From VAZQ01 sp963841705 (GTDB lineage Bacteria > Pseudomonadota > Alphaproteobacteria > Rhizobiales > Xanthobacteraceae): DNA of 64,000 bases. The stretch's first letter is position 1. Each line of letters starts with the position of its first letter. The position numbers and the translations under genes are program-made. The stretch covers positions 1 through 64,000 of the forward strand of contig CAWJDY010000026.1 in the NCBI GenBank assembly GCA_963841705.1. Reading direction: 5' to 3'. Below are positions 7,002-13,587 of the stretch, piece after piece. The notes under the pieces are model-generated. The model ran no database searches and was not told the origin of the DNA. It saw only the letters and a list, made by a program, of their open reading frames with translations.

Positions 7002-8402
7002 ATGCCGCGCACCCTCTACGACAAGATCTGGGAAGATCACCTGGTCGACCAGCAGCCCGACGGCACCTGCCTCATCTATATCGACCGCCATCTCGTGCAC
7101 GAGGTTACCAGCCCGCAGGCGTTCGAAGGGCTGCGGCTCTCCGGCCGCAAGGTGCGCGCCCCGGACAAGACGCTCTGCGTGGTCGATCACAACGTGCCCA
7201 CCACCGACCGCAAGCTGCCCAACCCGGACCCGGAGAGCGCGGCGCAGATTGCGTATCTCGCGGAGAACGCCAAGCTGTTCGGCCTCGACTATTTCGACGC
7301 GCTCGACAAGCGCCAAGGGATCGTTCACATCATCGGTCCGGAGCAGGGTTTCACGCTTCCCGGCACGACGCTGGTTTGCGGCGACAGCCATACCGCGACC
7401 CATGGCGCGTTCGGCGCGCTCGCCTATGGCATCGGCACCTCCGAGGTCGAGCATGTGCTCGCGACCCAGACCCTGATCCAGACCAAGTCGAAGAACATGC
7501 GCGCGGTGGTCGACGGCAAGCTGCCGCCGGGGGTGACCGCCAAGGACATCATCCTCGCCATCATCGGGGAGATCGGCACCGCCGGCGGCACCGGCTATGC
7601 GCTGGAATATGCCGGGGAGGCGATCCGGTCGCTCTCGATGGAAGGGCGCATGACGGTGTGCAACATGTCGGTCGAGGCCGGCGCCAAGGCGGGCTTCATC
7701 GCTCCCGACCAGAAGGCGTTCGATTACCTCAAGGACCGCCCGCGCGCCCCCAAGGGCAAGCTGTGGGACGAGGCGGTGCGCTATTGGGAGACGCTACGGT
7801 CTGACGATGGCGCGCATTTCGATCGCGAGATCAGGCTCGACGCCGGCAAGCTGCCGCCGCTGGTGACCTGGGGCACTAACCCGGAGCAGGTGGTTTCAGT
7901 GGGCGGCAGGGTGCCGCGGCCGCAGGACATCGCGGACGAGAACAAGCGCCGGGCGGCGGAGTCCTCGCTCGCCTATATGGGCCTCAAGGGCGGCGAGAAG
8001 ATCACCGACATCAGGCTCGACCGCGTGTTCATCGGCTCCTGCACCAATGCGCGCATCGAGGATCTTCGCGCGGTGGCGCGCGTCGTCGAGGGCAAGCAGG
8101 TCAACGCCGGCGTCAAGGCCATGGTAGTGCCGGGCTCGGGGCTGGTGAAGGAGCAGGCCGAGGCGGAGGGGATCGACCAGGTCCTGCGCAGCGCCGGCTT
8201 CGAGTGGCGCGAGCCCGGCTGCTCCATGTGCCTCGCCATGAATCCGGACAAGCTTGCGCCGGGCGAGCGCTGTGCCTCGACCTCGAACCGCAATTTCGAG
8301 GGGCGCCAAGGCTACAAGGGCCGCACCCATCTGGTCTCGCCGCCGATGGCGGCAGCAGCCGCGATCGCCGGGCATTTCGTCGACGTGCGCGAGTGGCAGT
8401 AA
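7002..8402 (+). CDS. leuC: 3-isopropylmalate dehydratase large subunit LeuC
   Basis: A 466-residue aconitase-family enzyme. The three [4Fe-4S] cysteines fall at 347 (IGSCTNARIED), 407 and 410 (PGCSMCLAMN), exactly the positions known for E. coli LeuC. With LeuD it isomerises 2-isopropylmalate to 3-isopropylmalate in leucine synthesis. The N-terminus MPRTLYDKIWEDHLV is typical. leuD lies 1.2 kb downstream, separated by a minus-strand gene and a metallopeptidase gene. Confidence 0.97.
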   Translation: MPRTLYDKIWEDHLVDQQPDGTCLIYIDRHLVHEVTSPQAFEGLRLSGRKVRAPDKTLCVVDHNVPTTDRKLPNPDPESAAQIAYLAENAKLFGLDYFDALDKRQGIVHIIGPEQGFTLPGTTLVCGDSHTATHGAFGALAYGIGTSEVEHVLATQTLIQTKSKNMRAVVDGKLPPGVTAKDIILAIIGEIGTAGGTGYALEYAGEAIRSLSMEGRMTVCNMSVEAGAKAGFIAPDQKAFDYLKDRPRAPKGKLWDEAVRYWETLRSDDGAHFDREIRLDAGKLPPLVTWGTNPEQVVSVGGRVPRPQDIADENKRRAAESSLAYMGLKGGEKITDIRLDRVFIGSCTNARIEDLRAVARVVEGKQVNAGVKAMVVPGSGLVKEQAEAEGIDQVLRSAGFEWREPGCSMCLAMNPDKLAPGERCASTSNRNFEGRQGYKGRTHLVSPPMAAAAAIAGHFVDVREWQ

Positions 8403-8411
8403 CTGGGCCTG

Positions 8412-8520
8412 ACTCCCTCTCCCCGCTTGCAATCGAGCTCAGGTTTACCTGAGTTCGATCGCGTTAATGATTGGCCGAAGTCGGATAAATCCGACTTCGG
8501 CTGAGAGGGTTGGGGTGAGG
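8412..8520. repeat. Repeat family G, 109-bp composite palindrome
   Basis: Outer CTCCCTCTCCCC pairs loosely with GAGAGGGTTGGGG. Inside are two hairpins: CGAGCTCAGGTTTACCTGAGTTCG and the perfect CCGAAGTCGGAT-AA-ATCCGACTTCGG. The copy at 10241-10336 carries the same two hairpin types in the opposite order. It follows leuC directly. Confidence 0.82.
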
Positions 8521-8555
8521 GGCGCAACACGCGACGCCCCTGCTCCTCAGGCACC

Positions 8556-8888
8556 TTAAGACACCCCCGGCACCCACCAGCAGCGCATGCGCGGGACGAT
8601 GACGGTGCCGCTCGGGCGGACCTCCTGCGCCAGCCATGACGTGCATTGCCGCACATGGCCGGGCCCCGGATACTCATAGGGGTAGGGCTTGGGAAAAGGC
8701 GTGGAATAAGGGCTGTAGGGGTAAGCGGGGGTGACGCGGATGCGCGGGCGCGGCCGCACCGGCCGGTAGTACTGCACCCGCTCGGCGCGAACGTCGGGAT
8801 ATGCGCCGGGACTTTGCGCGCGAGCCGGCTGCGGCACGCCAGGCAGCATCAGCGCGAGCGCAGGCAGCAGCAACAACGTGCGGATCAT
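8556..8888 (-). CDS. Secreted Pro/Tyr-rich hypothetical protein
   Basis: A 110-residue protein with a clear signal peptide: MIRTLLLLPALALML, then a Pro-Ala stretch ending ARAQ, with cleavage near residue 24. The mature part is rich in Pro, Tyr and Arg (YYRPVRPRPRIRV, YPYSPYSTPFPKPYPYEYPG) and ends with a Cys-containing segment. An earlier in-frame ATG at 9014 would bury the signal peptide, so 8888 is preferred. No family is recognised. It lies on the opposite strand between leuC and leuD. Confidence 0.6.
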   Translation of the reverse strand: MIRTLLLLPALALMLPGVPQPARAQSPGAYPDVRAERVQYYRPVRPRPRIRVTPAYPYSPYSTPFPKPYPYEYPGPGHVRQCTSWLAQEVRPSGTVIVPRMRCWWVPGVS

Positions 8889-9040
8889 GACCGGCAGCCC
8901 CGTGATGGCGCTACGCTTCCCGCATTGCCGCGGCGGCGTCAACTGCCTGGCCGCTCGGCGAAGCCTCGTCCTCAGGATAAGGTCTGTGTGTCTGCGCGAT
9001 CGGATTGGTTTCATGGAATCGATCTACTAGAAACCGCGGC

Positions 9041-9469
9041 ATGGCTGCTCCCGACTTCTCCGACCCGCTGGTGTGGCGCTCCGTCACTGCGCCCACGCTC
9101 GACGTCATCGAGGTGATCGCGGACGCAGCCTATCGCCGGCTGCCGCAGAAATTTCGCGCCCTGTGCGAGGGCCTCGTGATCCGGGTCGAGGACTTTCCCA
9201 CGGACGAGGTCCTGGATCAGCTCGGCGCCGAGACCGAGTTCGATCTCCTCGGCCTGTTTCAGGGCGTCGGGCTGCCGTTTCGCGCCGAGAGCGCGCCGAC
9301 CCAGATGCCGAACATGATCTGGCTTTACCGCCGTCCCATCCTCGATTACTGGGCCGAGCACGACGAGACCCTCGGCGCCATCATCACCCACGTGCTGGTG
9401 CACGAGATCGGGCATCATTTCGGCCTGTCCGACGACGACATGATGCAGATCGAGGCGAGCGCCGCTTGA
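9041..9469 (+). CDS. Zincin-like metallopeptidase family protein
   Basis: A 142-residue protein ending in a zinc-protease motif HEIGHHFGLSDDDM (HExxH plus a third ligand region). It has the profile of the small Zincin_1 metallopeptidase family: LPQKFRALCEGLVIRVEDFP, then LLGLFQGV and IWLYRRPILDY. Members are about 120-150 aa, cytoplasmic and of unknown substrate. The start at 9041 is chosen from family length; 9005 (TTG) is an in-frame alternative. The gene lies between leuC and leuD, an order shared with relatives. Confidence 0.85.
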   Translation: MAAPDFSDPLVWRSVTAPTLDVIEVIADAAYRRLPQKFRALCEGLVIRVEDFPTDEVLDQLGAETEFDLLGLFQGVGLPFRAESAPTQMPNMIWLYRRPILDYWAEHDETLGAIITHVLVHEIGHHFGLSDDDMMQIEASAA

Positions 9470-9489
9470 CGCGGCGGACACCGTTCTTG

Positions 9490-9516
9490 TAGGGGCGGGT
9501 TTCAAACTCGCCCCTA
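9490..9516. repeat. Repeat family B, 27-bp palindrome
   Basis: TAGGGGCGGGTTT and AAACTCGCCCCTA form an inverted repeat with one mismatch to the copy at 144-170. It lies in the 98-bp leader of leuD. Confidence 0.75.
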
Positions 9517-9567
9517 CGCGCGCCGTGCCCACGCGGTGCGCCACGCGCGAGACAGGAACGAAGCGTA

Positions 9568-10173
9568 ATGGAAAAATTCACCAGGTTGGACGGCGTGGCC
9601 GCGCCGCTGCGCATGATCAACGTCGATACCGACATGATCATCCCCAAGCAGTACCTCAAGACCATCAAGCGCACCGGGCTGGCGCAGGGACTGTTCGCGG
9701 AGAAGCGCTATCGCGACGACGGCAGCGAGAACCCCGATTTCGTGCTCAACAAGCCGGCTTACCGCAAGGCCAAAATCCTGGTTGCCGACGACAATTTCGG
9801 CTGCGGCTCCTCGCGCGAGCATGCGCCCTGGGCGCTGATGGATTTCGGCATCCGCTGCGTGATCTCCACCTCGTTCGGCGACATCTTCTACAACAACTGC
9901 TGCAAGAACGGCGTGCTTCCGATCAAGGTGTCGCCCGAGGATCTGGAGAAGCTGTTCGACGATGCCGAGCGCGGCGCCAATGCGACGCTCTCCATCGATC
10001 TGGAAAAGCAGGAGATCAGAGGTCCGGACGGCGGCGTGGTGAAGTTCGACATCGATCCCCATCGCAAGCATTGCCTGCTCAACGGTCTCGACGACATCGG
10101 GCTCACTCAGGTCAAAGGCGAGAAGATCGCGCGCTTCGAGGAGAAGTCCAAAGCCGCGCGCCCCTGGCTGTGA
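9568..10173 (+). CDS. leuD: 3-isopropylmalate dehydratase small subunit LeuD
   Basis: A 201-residue swivel-domain subunit that partners LeuC. Signature parts are VDTDMIIPKQYLKTIKRTGL, the DDNFGCGSSREHAPWAL substrate loop and SFGDIFYNNCCKNGVLP. Its length equals that of E. coli LeuD (201 aa). AGGAACGAAG lies just upstream of the ATG. A family-B palindrome sits in the leader. Confidence 0.97.
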   Translation: MEKFTRLDGVAAPLRMINVDTDMIIPKQYLKTIKRTGLAQGLFAEKRYRDDGSENPDFVLNKPAYRKAKILVADDNFGCGSSREHAPWALMDFGIRCVISTSFGDIFYNNCCKNGVLPIKVSPEDLEKLFDDAERGANATLSIDLEKQEIRGPDGGVVKFDIDPHRKHCLLNGLDDIGLTQVKGEKIARFEEKSKAARPWL

Positions 10174-10240
10174 TCCTGGGTGTGATGCACCGCATGTCCT
10201 GGTAGAATTGATCTACAAACCGCGCAGCACACTCGCTGCA

Positions 10241-10336
10241 CTCCCCTCCCAGCCAAAATCGGATTTATCCGACTTCGGCCATATGTTGACGAACTCGGGT
10301 ATACCCGAGTTCGTCTGGGGAGGGTTGGGGTTGGGG
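10241..10336. repeat. Repeat family G, second copy
   Basis: The hairpin AAATCGGATTTATCCGACTT and the perfect CGAACTCGGGTATACCCGAGTTCG lie between CTCCCCTCCCAGCC and GGGGAGGGTTGGGG. It has the same architecture as 8412-8520 with the two hairpins exchanged. Confidence 0.8.
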
Positions 10337-10390
10337 GTCGTGACGCCACCGAACGGCCGCGCTACCGGGTCATCGTGCGACATCCGCACC

Positions 10391-10542
10391 TGTCATTCCG
10401 GCCGAGCTCGCCGGGCTTCGCCCGGCGAGGGAGAGCCGGAATCCAGTAATCAAAGCGGTTCGTGCATTCACGCCGGCCGTGGATTACTGGGTCCCGGCTC
10501 GCGCGAGCCCGGTTGAGCCGGGCTCGCTTGGCCGGGACGACG
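10391..10542. repeat. Repeat family F, second copy
   Basis: TGTCATTCCGGCCGAGC, GAGAGCCGGAATCCAGTAA and TTACTGGGTCCCGGCTCGCG are shared with the other family-F copies. The right end continues into CGGCCCATATGCGATAG, a tail also present after 18181-18340. Confidence 0.85.
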
Positions 10543-10591
10543 GCCCATATGCGATAGCCCCGGCCTGCCTTGTGGTTGTAGGTATTAAGTG

Positions 10592-11347
10592 ATGCCGCCT
10601 GAGCGCCCCCGCCTGCGAACGCCGGCCAAGCCCGCGCTCGATCTGCCGCCGCCGTTTCGGGTCGTCAGCCTGCGCGAGGTGGGGGATTCCTTTGCCCATG
10701 CCGTGCGCGTGGCGCCGCGGGAAGGCGCCGGAACCCTGGTCCATGTCGGGCGCTTCGATCTCGCCGAGCTCGCGGTGGTGCTGGAGCCGGAAGAGGCGCT
10801 GCGTACCGCGCGGCGCGTCATCTATGCCGGGCTTGCCGCGCTCGCCGATGCGCTGGCGGCGCATGCTCCACCCGAGACCGCGCTCACGCTGGAGTGGCCC
10901 GATGCGGTGCGCATCGAGGGCGGCCTGGTCGGCGGTGCACGCCTGGGCTGGCCGCCGCGCGCGAATGAAGCCGAGCCGCCGGATTGGCTGGTCTTCGCCG
11001 CCATGATCCGCACCGTCGCCATCGGCGATGCGGAGCCGGGGCTGCGCCCGCTGTCGTCGGCACTCAATGAGGAGGGTTTTGACACGCTTGTCTCCGACCG
11101 CCTGGTCGAGAGCTTCGCGCGACATTTCATGACCGCGATCGACACCTGGCAGGCGCACGGGTTCGCAGAGATTGCGACGAGCTACCTCGCGCGGCTCGCG
11201 CGGGCGCCCGGGGTGCGGCGCGACATCGCTGAGAACGGCGATCTCCTGGTGCGCCGCCCGGGCAAGCGCCAGCCTGAGCGGCTCTTGCTGGTTGAAGCAC
11301 TGCGCCGGCCCTCCTGGCTCGACCCTGCAACCGGGATGATCAAGTAG
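10592..11347 (+). CDS. Biotin/lipoate protein ligase-like protein
   Basis: A 251-residue protein that resembles the alphaproteobacterial biotin/lipoate A/B ligase family (BPL_LplA_LipB_2 plus a small C-terminal domain). The middle holds LTLEWPDAVRIEGGLVGGAR, analogous to the KWPND-and-GG segment of biotin ligases. WLVFAAMIRTVAI follows, and the C-terminal part reads ERLLLVEALRRPSWLDP. The canonical ligase lysine is not obvious (EWPDAVR in place of KWPND), so activity is uncertain. A GTG at 10589 precedes the ATG by one codon. The gene stands alone between repeats and an uncharacterised pair of genes. Confidence 0.72.
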   Translation: MPPERPRLRTPAKPALDLPPPFRVVSLREVGDSFAHAVRVAPREGAGTLVHVGRFDLAELAVVLEPEEALRTARRVIYAGLAALADALAAHAPPETALTLEWPDAVRIEGGLVGGARLGWPPRANEAEPPDWLVFAAMIRTVAIGDAEPGLRPLSSALNEEGFDTLVSDRLVESFARHFMTAIDTWQAHGFAEIATSYLARLARAPGVRRDIAENGDLLVRRPGKRQPERLLLVEALRRPSWLDPATGMIK

Positions 11348-11475
11348 GCCTCGATAGGCTCAATCGACGAAGTCCGCCCCTTGGTCCTGCCGGCCGCGGA
11401 ATGAAGGGCGGCAACTCTCTTGACAAAAAGAGCGACTCGTGGTACAAAACGAGAACAAAATCCGGATGAGGCATA

Positions 11476-12102
11476 ATGACCCGATCGACCGAGCCCAAGT
11501 CCCCCGAGCCCAGGTCCCCCGAGCCCAAGTCCGCCGACCCCAACCCGCTGGCCACCGCGCCCCTGCTCGGCGCGCGGCCCCTCATACGGGGCGAAAGCGT
11601 GCGCAGCTACGACCAACTCCTCGAGCGCATCTGCGCTGCGCTGCAGCCGCGGGATGGCCTCGAGGAAATCTGGGTGCGCGAGGTGGTCGATCTGGTCTGG
11701 GAGGCGTTTCGGCTGCGTCGCGCCAAGGCTTGGCTCATGACCGAGGAAACTCAGGACAGAATCAAGTGGCAGCTGCACGATAGCCATGCCCAAGCCGGCG
11801 AGATCGCGCGCGACTGGGCGGCTGGAGATGAGGACGCAGCCGCAGAAGTCACGAGGACGCTCGCCTCCGCGGGACTGTCATTGGACATGCTGGTCGCGCG
11901 GTCGATGTCGAGCAGCCTCATGGCTACGAAGCGGCTCGACCGCATGCTGGTGAGCGTTGAGGTGCGCCGCAGCGCGGTTCTGCGCGATCTCGCCAGGTAT
12001 CGAGTCCCCTTGGCCCAAAAGCTCCGGCACGCGATTGCGCAGGCGGAGGGGGCCGAGCTTGTGCCTGATGCGCCCCGGCTCGCCGCGGCGCAGCCGGCAT
12101 GA
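11476..12102 (+). CDS. Hypothetical protein, lineage-restricted
   Basis: A 208-residue soluble protein. The N-terminus is a degenerate repeat of Ser-Pro-Glu-Pro-Lys/Arg (residues 8-22) encoded by three tandem CCCGAGCCCA-like units. The helical middle (YDQLLERICAALQPRDGLEE, then VREVVDLVWEAFRLRRAK) and the C-terminal segment (TKRLDRMLVSVEVRRSAVLR) are of a type seen in uncharacterised proteins of Bradyrhizobium relatives. It overlaps the next gene by four bases, so the two are probably translated together. No enzyme motif or membrane segment is seen. Confidence 0.6.
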   Translation: MTRSTEPKSPEPRSPEPKSADPNPLATAPLLGARPLIRGESVRSYDQLLERICAALQPRDGLEEIWVREVVDLVWEAFRLRRAKAWLMTEETQDRIKWQLHDSHAQAGEIARDWAAGDEDAAAEVTRTLASAGLSLDMLVARSMSSSLMATKRLDRMLVSVEVRRSAVLRDLARYRVPLAQKLRHAIAQAEGAELVPDAPRLAAAQPA

Positions 12103-13223
12103 TCAGCCAAGCGCGGCGCGAGGCGAGCCGCAGCAACGGCCGGCGCAGCCGCGGCCCGAGCACGCCTGAGGGCAAGGCCCGCTCCTCGCGCAATGCCATC
12201 CGGCACGGCTTGAGCCGCCCCGCGGGCCTTGACCCCGCATTGGCAGAGCAGATCGCCGCGCTGGCGCGCACCATTGCCGGACCGCAGGCCGGCGGGGAGC
12301 AGTTCGAAATGGCTTGCCGGATTGCCTGCGCGCAGGTCGATGTCTGGCGTGCGCGCCGCGTGCGGGCCGATCTCCTCGCCCCGAAGCCCATGAATGAGGC
12401 TGCCCTCGAACGAGCCGTCGCAACCGATCGTTACGAAGCCCGCGCCGTCTCGCGCCGCAACCGCGCAATGCGGGAGTACGCGGCTGCGTATCCGCCCAGC
12501 ACCGATCTCGCTCCTCGCGTCGCCGCGGAGAGCTCCGAGCGGCCGCTCGCGCATCCCGGCCAAACGATCCCGACCCTGTGCGGCTTTTACGCTCCCGTGA
12601 CCAAACGAACCCAATCTCGGCTCAGCACGCTGGGGCGCCTTGGCCAAACGAACCCGACCGGCGACTTCTATGGCAAGGAAATCCGAAGGGTGGAGCGGAA
12701 GTGCGGCATTCGCAGCAGCGGCTCGATCATCCTGCGTTGGCTTCGTCCTCCTTGTCCTCGACATGTCGCGCACGCCTGCGGCGAGCGCTCCACTGCGCCC
12801 CTACACCCGCCAGACGAGGGGATCGCGCCGCAGAGCGGGGCTCGTGAGCTGGCAGAACGAACCCGATCACTCCGGCTTGAGCCCCGTGTCGCGGAAAGCG
12901 GGATCAGCGAAAATGCGCCGGGTCTCGGCATTGAGCGTGGCGATGATGTCAGGCGGCGTGCCCTTGGGCGCTGCCGGGCCGTACCACGAGCCCGCTTCGT
13001 AACCGGGCAGCCCGCTTTCCGCGAGGGTGGGCACATCGGGATATTTCGGCAGCCGCGTCGTGCCGAAGCCAATCACTCGCAGCTGGTCGCTCTGCCAGGG
13101 CTGCGCAAATGGCACGACAATATGCACCGGCCGGCTGGGATAGGGTTGCGCGCACGCGCTCTTGCTCGCGACCGCGGCGGCAGCGATCAGCGCGATGCAA
13201 ATAAACAGATGCGTTTGCAATAA
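12099..13223 (+). CDS. Hypothetical protein with SRGP-TPEGK-SSRNA motif; 3-prime part doubtful
   Basis: The first 40 residues carry the motif SNGRRSRGPSTPEGKARSSR, then NAIRHGLS, found in a widespread uncharacterised family in alphaproteobacteria. Residues 50-130 form a helical region (FEMACRIACAQVDVWRARRV). From about residue 150 (12550 on) the protein becomes low-complexity, the DNA carries spaced CCAAACGAACCC repeats, and the last 350 bases run antisense to a decayed tctC gene. The reading frame stays open to 13223, but the true gene may end functionally near 12600. It overlaps the preceding gene by four bases (ATGA). Confidence 0.45.
   Translation: MISQARREASRSNGRRSRGPSTPEGKARSSRNAIRHGLSRPAGLDPALAEQIAALARTIAGPQAGGEQFEMACRIACAQVDVWRARRVRADLLAPKPMNEAALERAVATDRYEARAVSRRNRAMREYAAAYPPSTDLAPRVAAESSERPLAHPGQTIPTLCGFYAPVTKRTQSRLSTLGRLGQTNPTGDFYGKEIRRVERKCGIRSSGSIILRWLRPPCPRHVAHACGERSTAPLHPPDEGIAPQSGARELAERTRSLRLEPRVAESGISENAPGLGIERGDDVRRRALGRCRAVPRARFVTGQPAFREGGHIGIFRQPRRAEANHSQLVALPGLRKWHDNMHRPAGIGLRARALARDRGGSDQRDANKQMRLQ
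12560..12868. repeat. Spaced direct repeats of CCAAACGAACCC
   Basis: Near-identical 15-mers begin at 12560 (CCAAACGATCCCGAC), 12601 (CCAAACGAACCCAAT), 12644 (CCAAACGAACCCGAC) and 12853 (CAGAACGAACCCGAT). The first three are 41 and 43 bp apart. Translated in the plus frames they give phrases such as KRTQ and GQTNP. The function is unknown. Confidence 0.6.
12867..13220 (-). pseudogene. Decayed TctC/Bug-type solute receptor gene
   Basis: The 117-residue reading frame joins two separate parts of a tripartite tricarboxylate transporter receptor. A signal peptide and first strand (CIALIAAAAVASKSACAQPY, then PSRPVHIVVPFA) run straight into the C-terminal third (RVIGFGTTRLPKYPDVPTLA, then GYEAGSWYGPAAPKGTPPDI). 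Intact family members are about 320-330 aa, so about 170-180 central residues are missing. The end (FRDTGLKPE) is also cut short. The reading frame is kept across the deletion. Its upstream side (13221-13290) shows a weak GAGGAGG-like site on the minus strand. It is overlapped by the tail of the plus-strand hypothetical. Confidence 0.78.
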
Positions 13224-13289
13224 CCGCCTCAGGGTTTAACCTCCTCTTTCGACGTGCCGGTCTCCTCTCGAGGGTGGGGTTAGCCACCG

Positions 13290-13350
13290 TAGGGGCGGGT
13301 CCCCAAAAAACGCAAGCGTTTTTTGGGGTGCCCCGCGTGCCTCGCCCCTA
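13290..13350. repeat. Repeat family B with nested hairpin
   Basis: The outer ends TAGGGGCGGG and CTCGCCCCTA match family B. The centre is replaced by a perfect 13-bp stem, CCCCAAAAAACGC-AA-GCGTTTTTTGGGG (13301-13328), followed by TGCCCCGCGTGC. The A6/T6 arms make this unlike every other repeat in the window. Confidence 0.78.
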
Positions 13351-13398
13351 CGAAAGATGGCATAACCCGCCGCCGTCTCGCCTCGCGCGCCGGTTGAC

Positions 13399-13456
13399 GG
13401 TGGGTTACGCCGTGCAAGTCGGCTGTTGCCAGCCGACTTGCACGGCTAACCCCACC
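13399..13456. repeat. Repeat family C, second copy
   Basis: The perfect stem GTGCAAGTCGGCTG / CAGCCGACTTGCAC and outer GGTGGGTTA are shared with 1821-1877. The loop differs by one base (TTGC for TTGA) and the right outer arm is GCTAACCCCACC. Confidence 0.82.
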
Positions 13457-13587
13457 CTACGCATCTTCTCGGCGCAATGGCAGCGGGAGGGTGAGCAATA
13501 TATGATGCCTGCACCTCGCCGGCGACGCGCCGCGGCGACTATGAACGCGGCGACGCAAGGCGGCCCGGCAAACCCGCGAGGAAGACC

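Larger units (their letters stand above)
10174..10591. other. leuD to ligase-like gene intergenic region
   Basis: No gene is seen in 418 bases. Repeats G2 (10241-10336) and F2 (10391-10542) occupy most of it, and the remaining flanks show nothing recognisable. Confidence 0.6.
13224..13587. other. Repeat-filled intergenic region before iorA
   Basis: No gene is seen in 364 bases. It contains repeats B3 (13290-13350) and C2 (13399-13456). The iorA promoter must lie in or after this block. An AT-richer stretch GAGCAATATATGATG at 13492-13506 could be part of it. Confidence 0.55.

Noticed and set aside
12600..13223. The second half of the hypothetical gene starting at 12099 as a true conserved domain
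   Set aside because: This part is low-complexity, overlaps spaced DNA repeats and is antisense to recognisable tctC remains, so I treat only the first 150 residues as supported.
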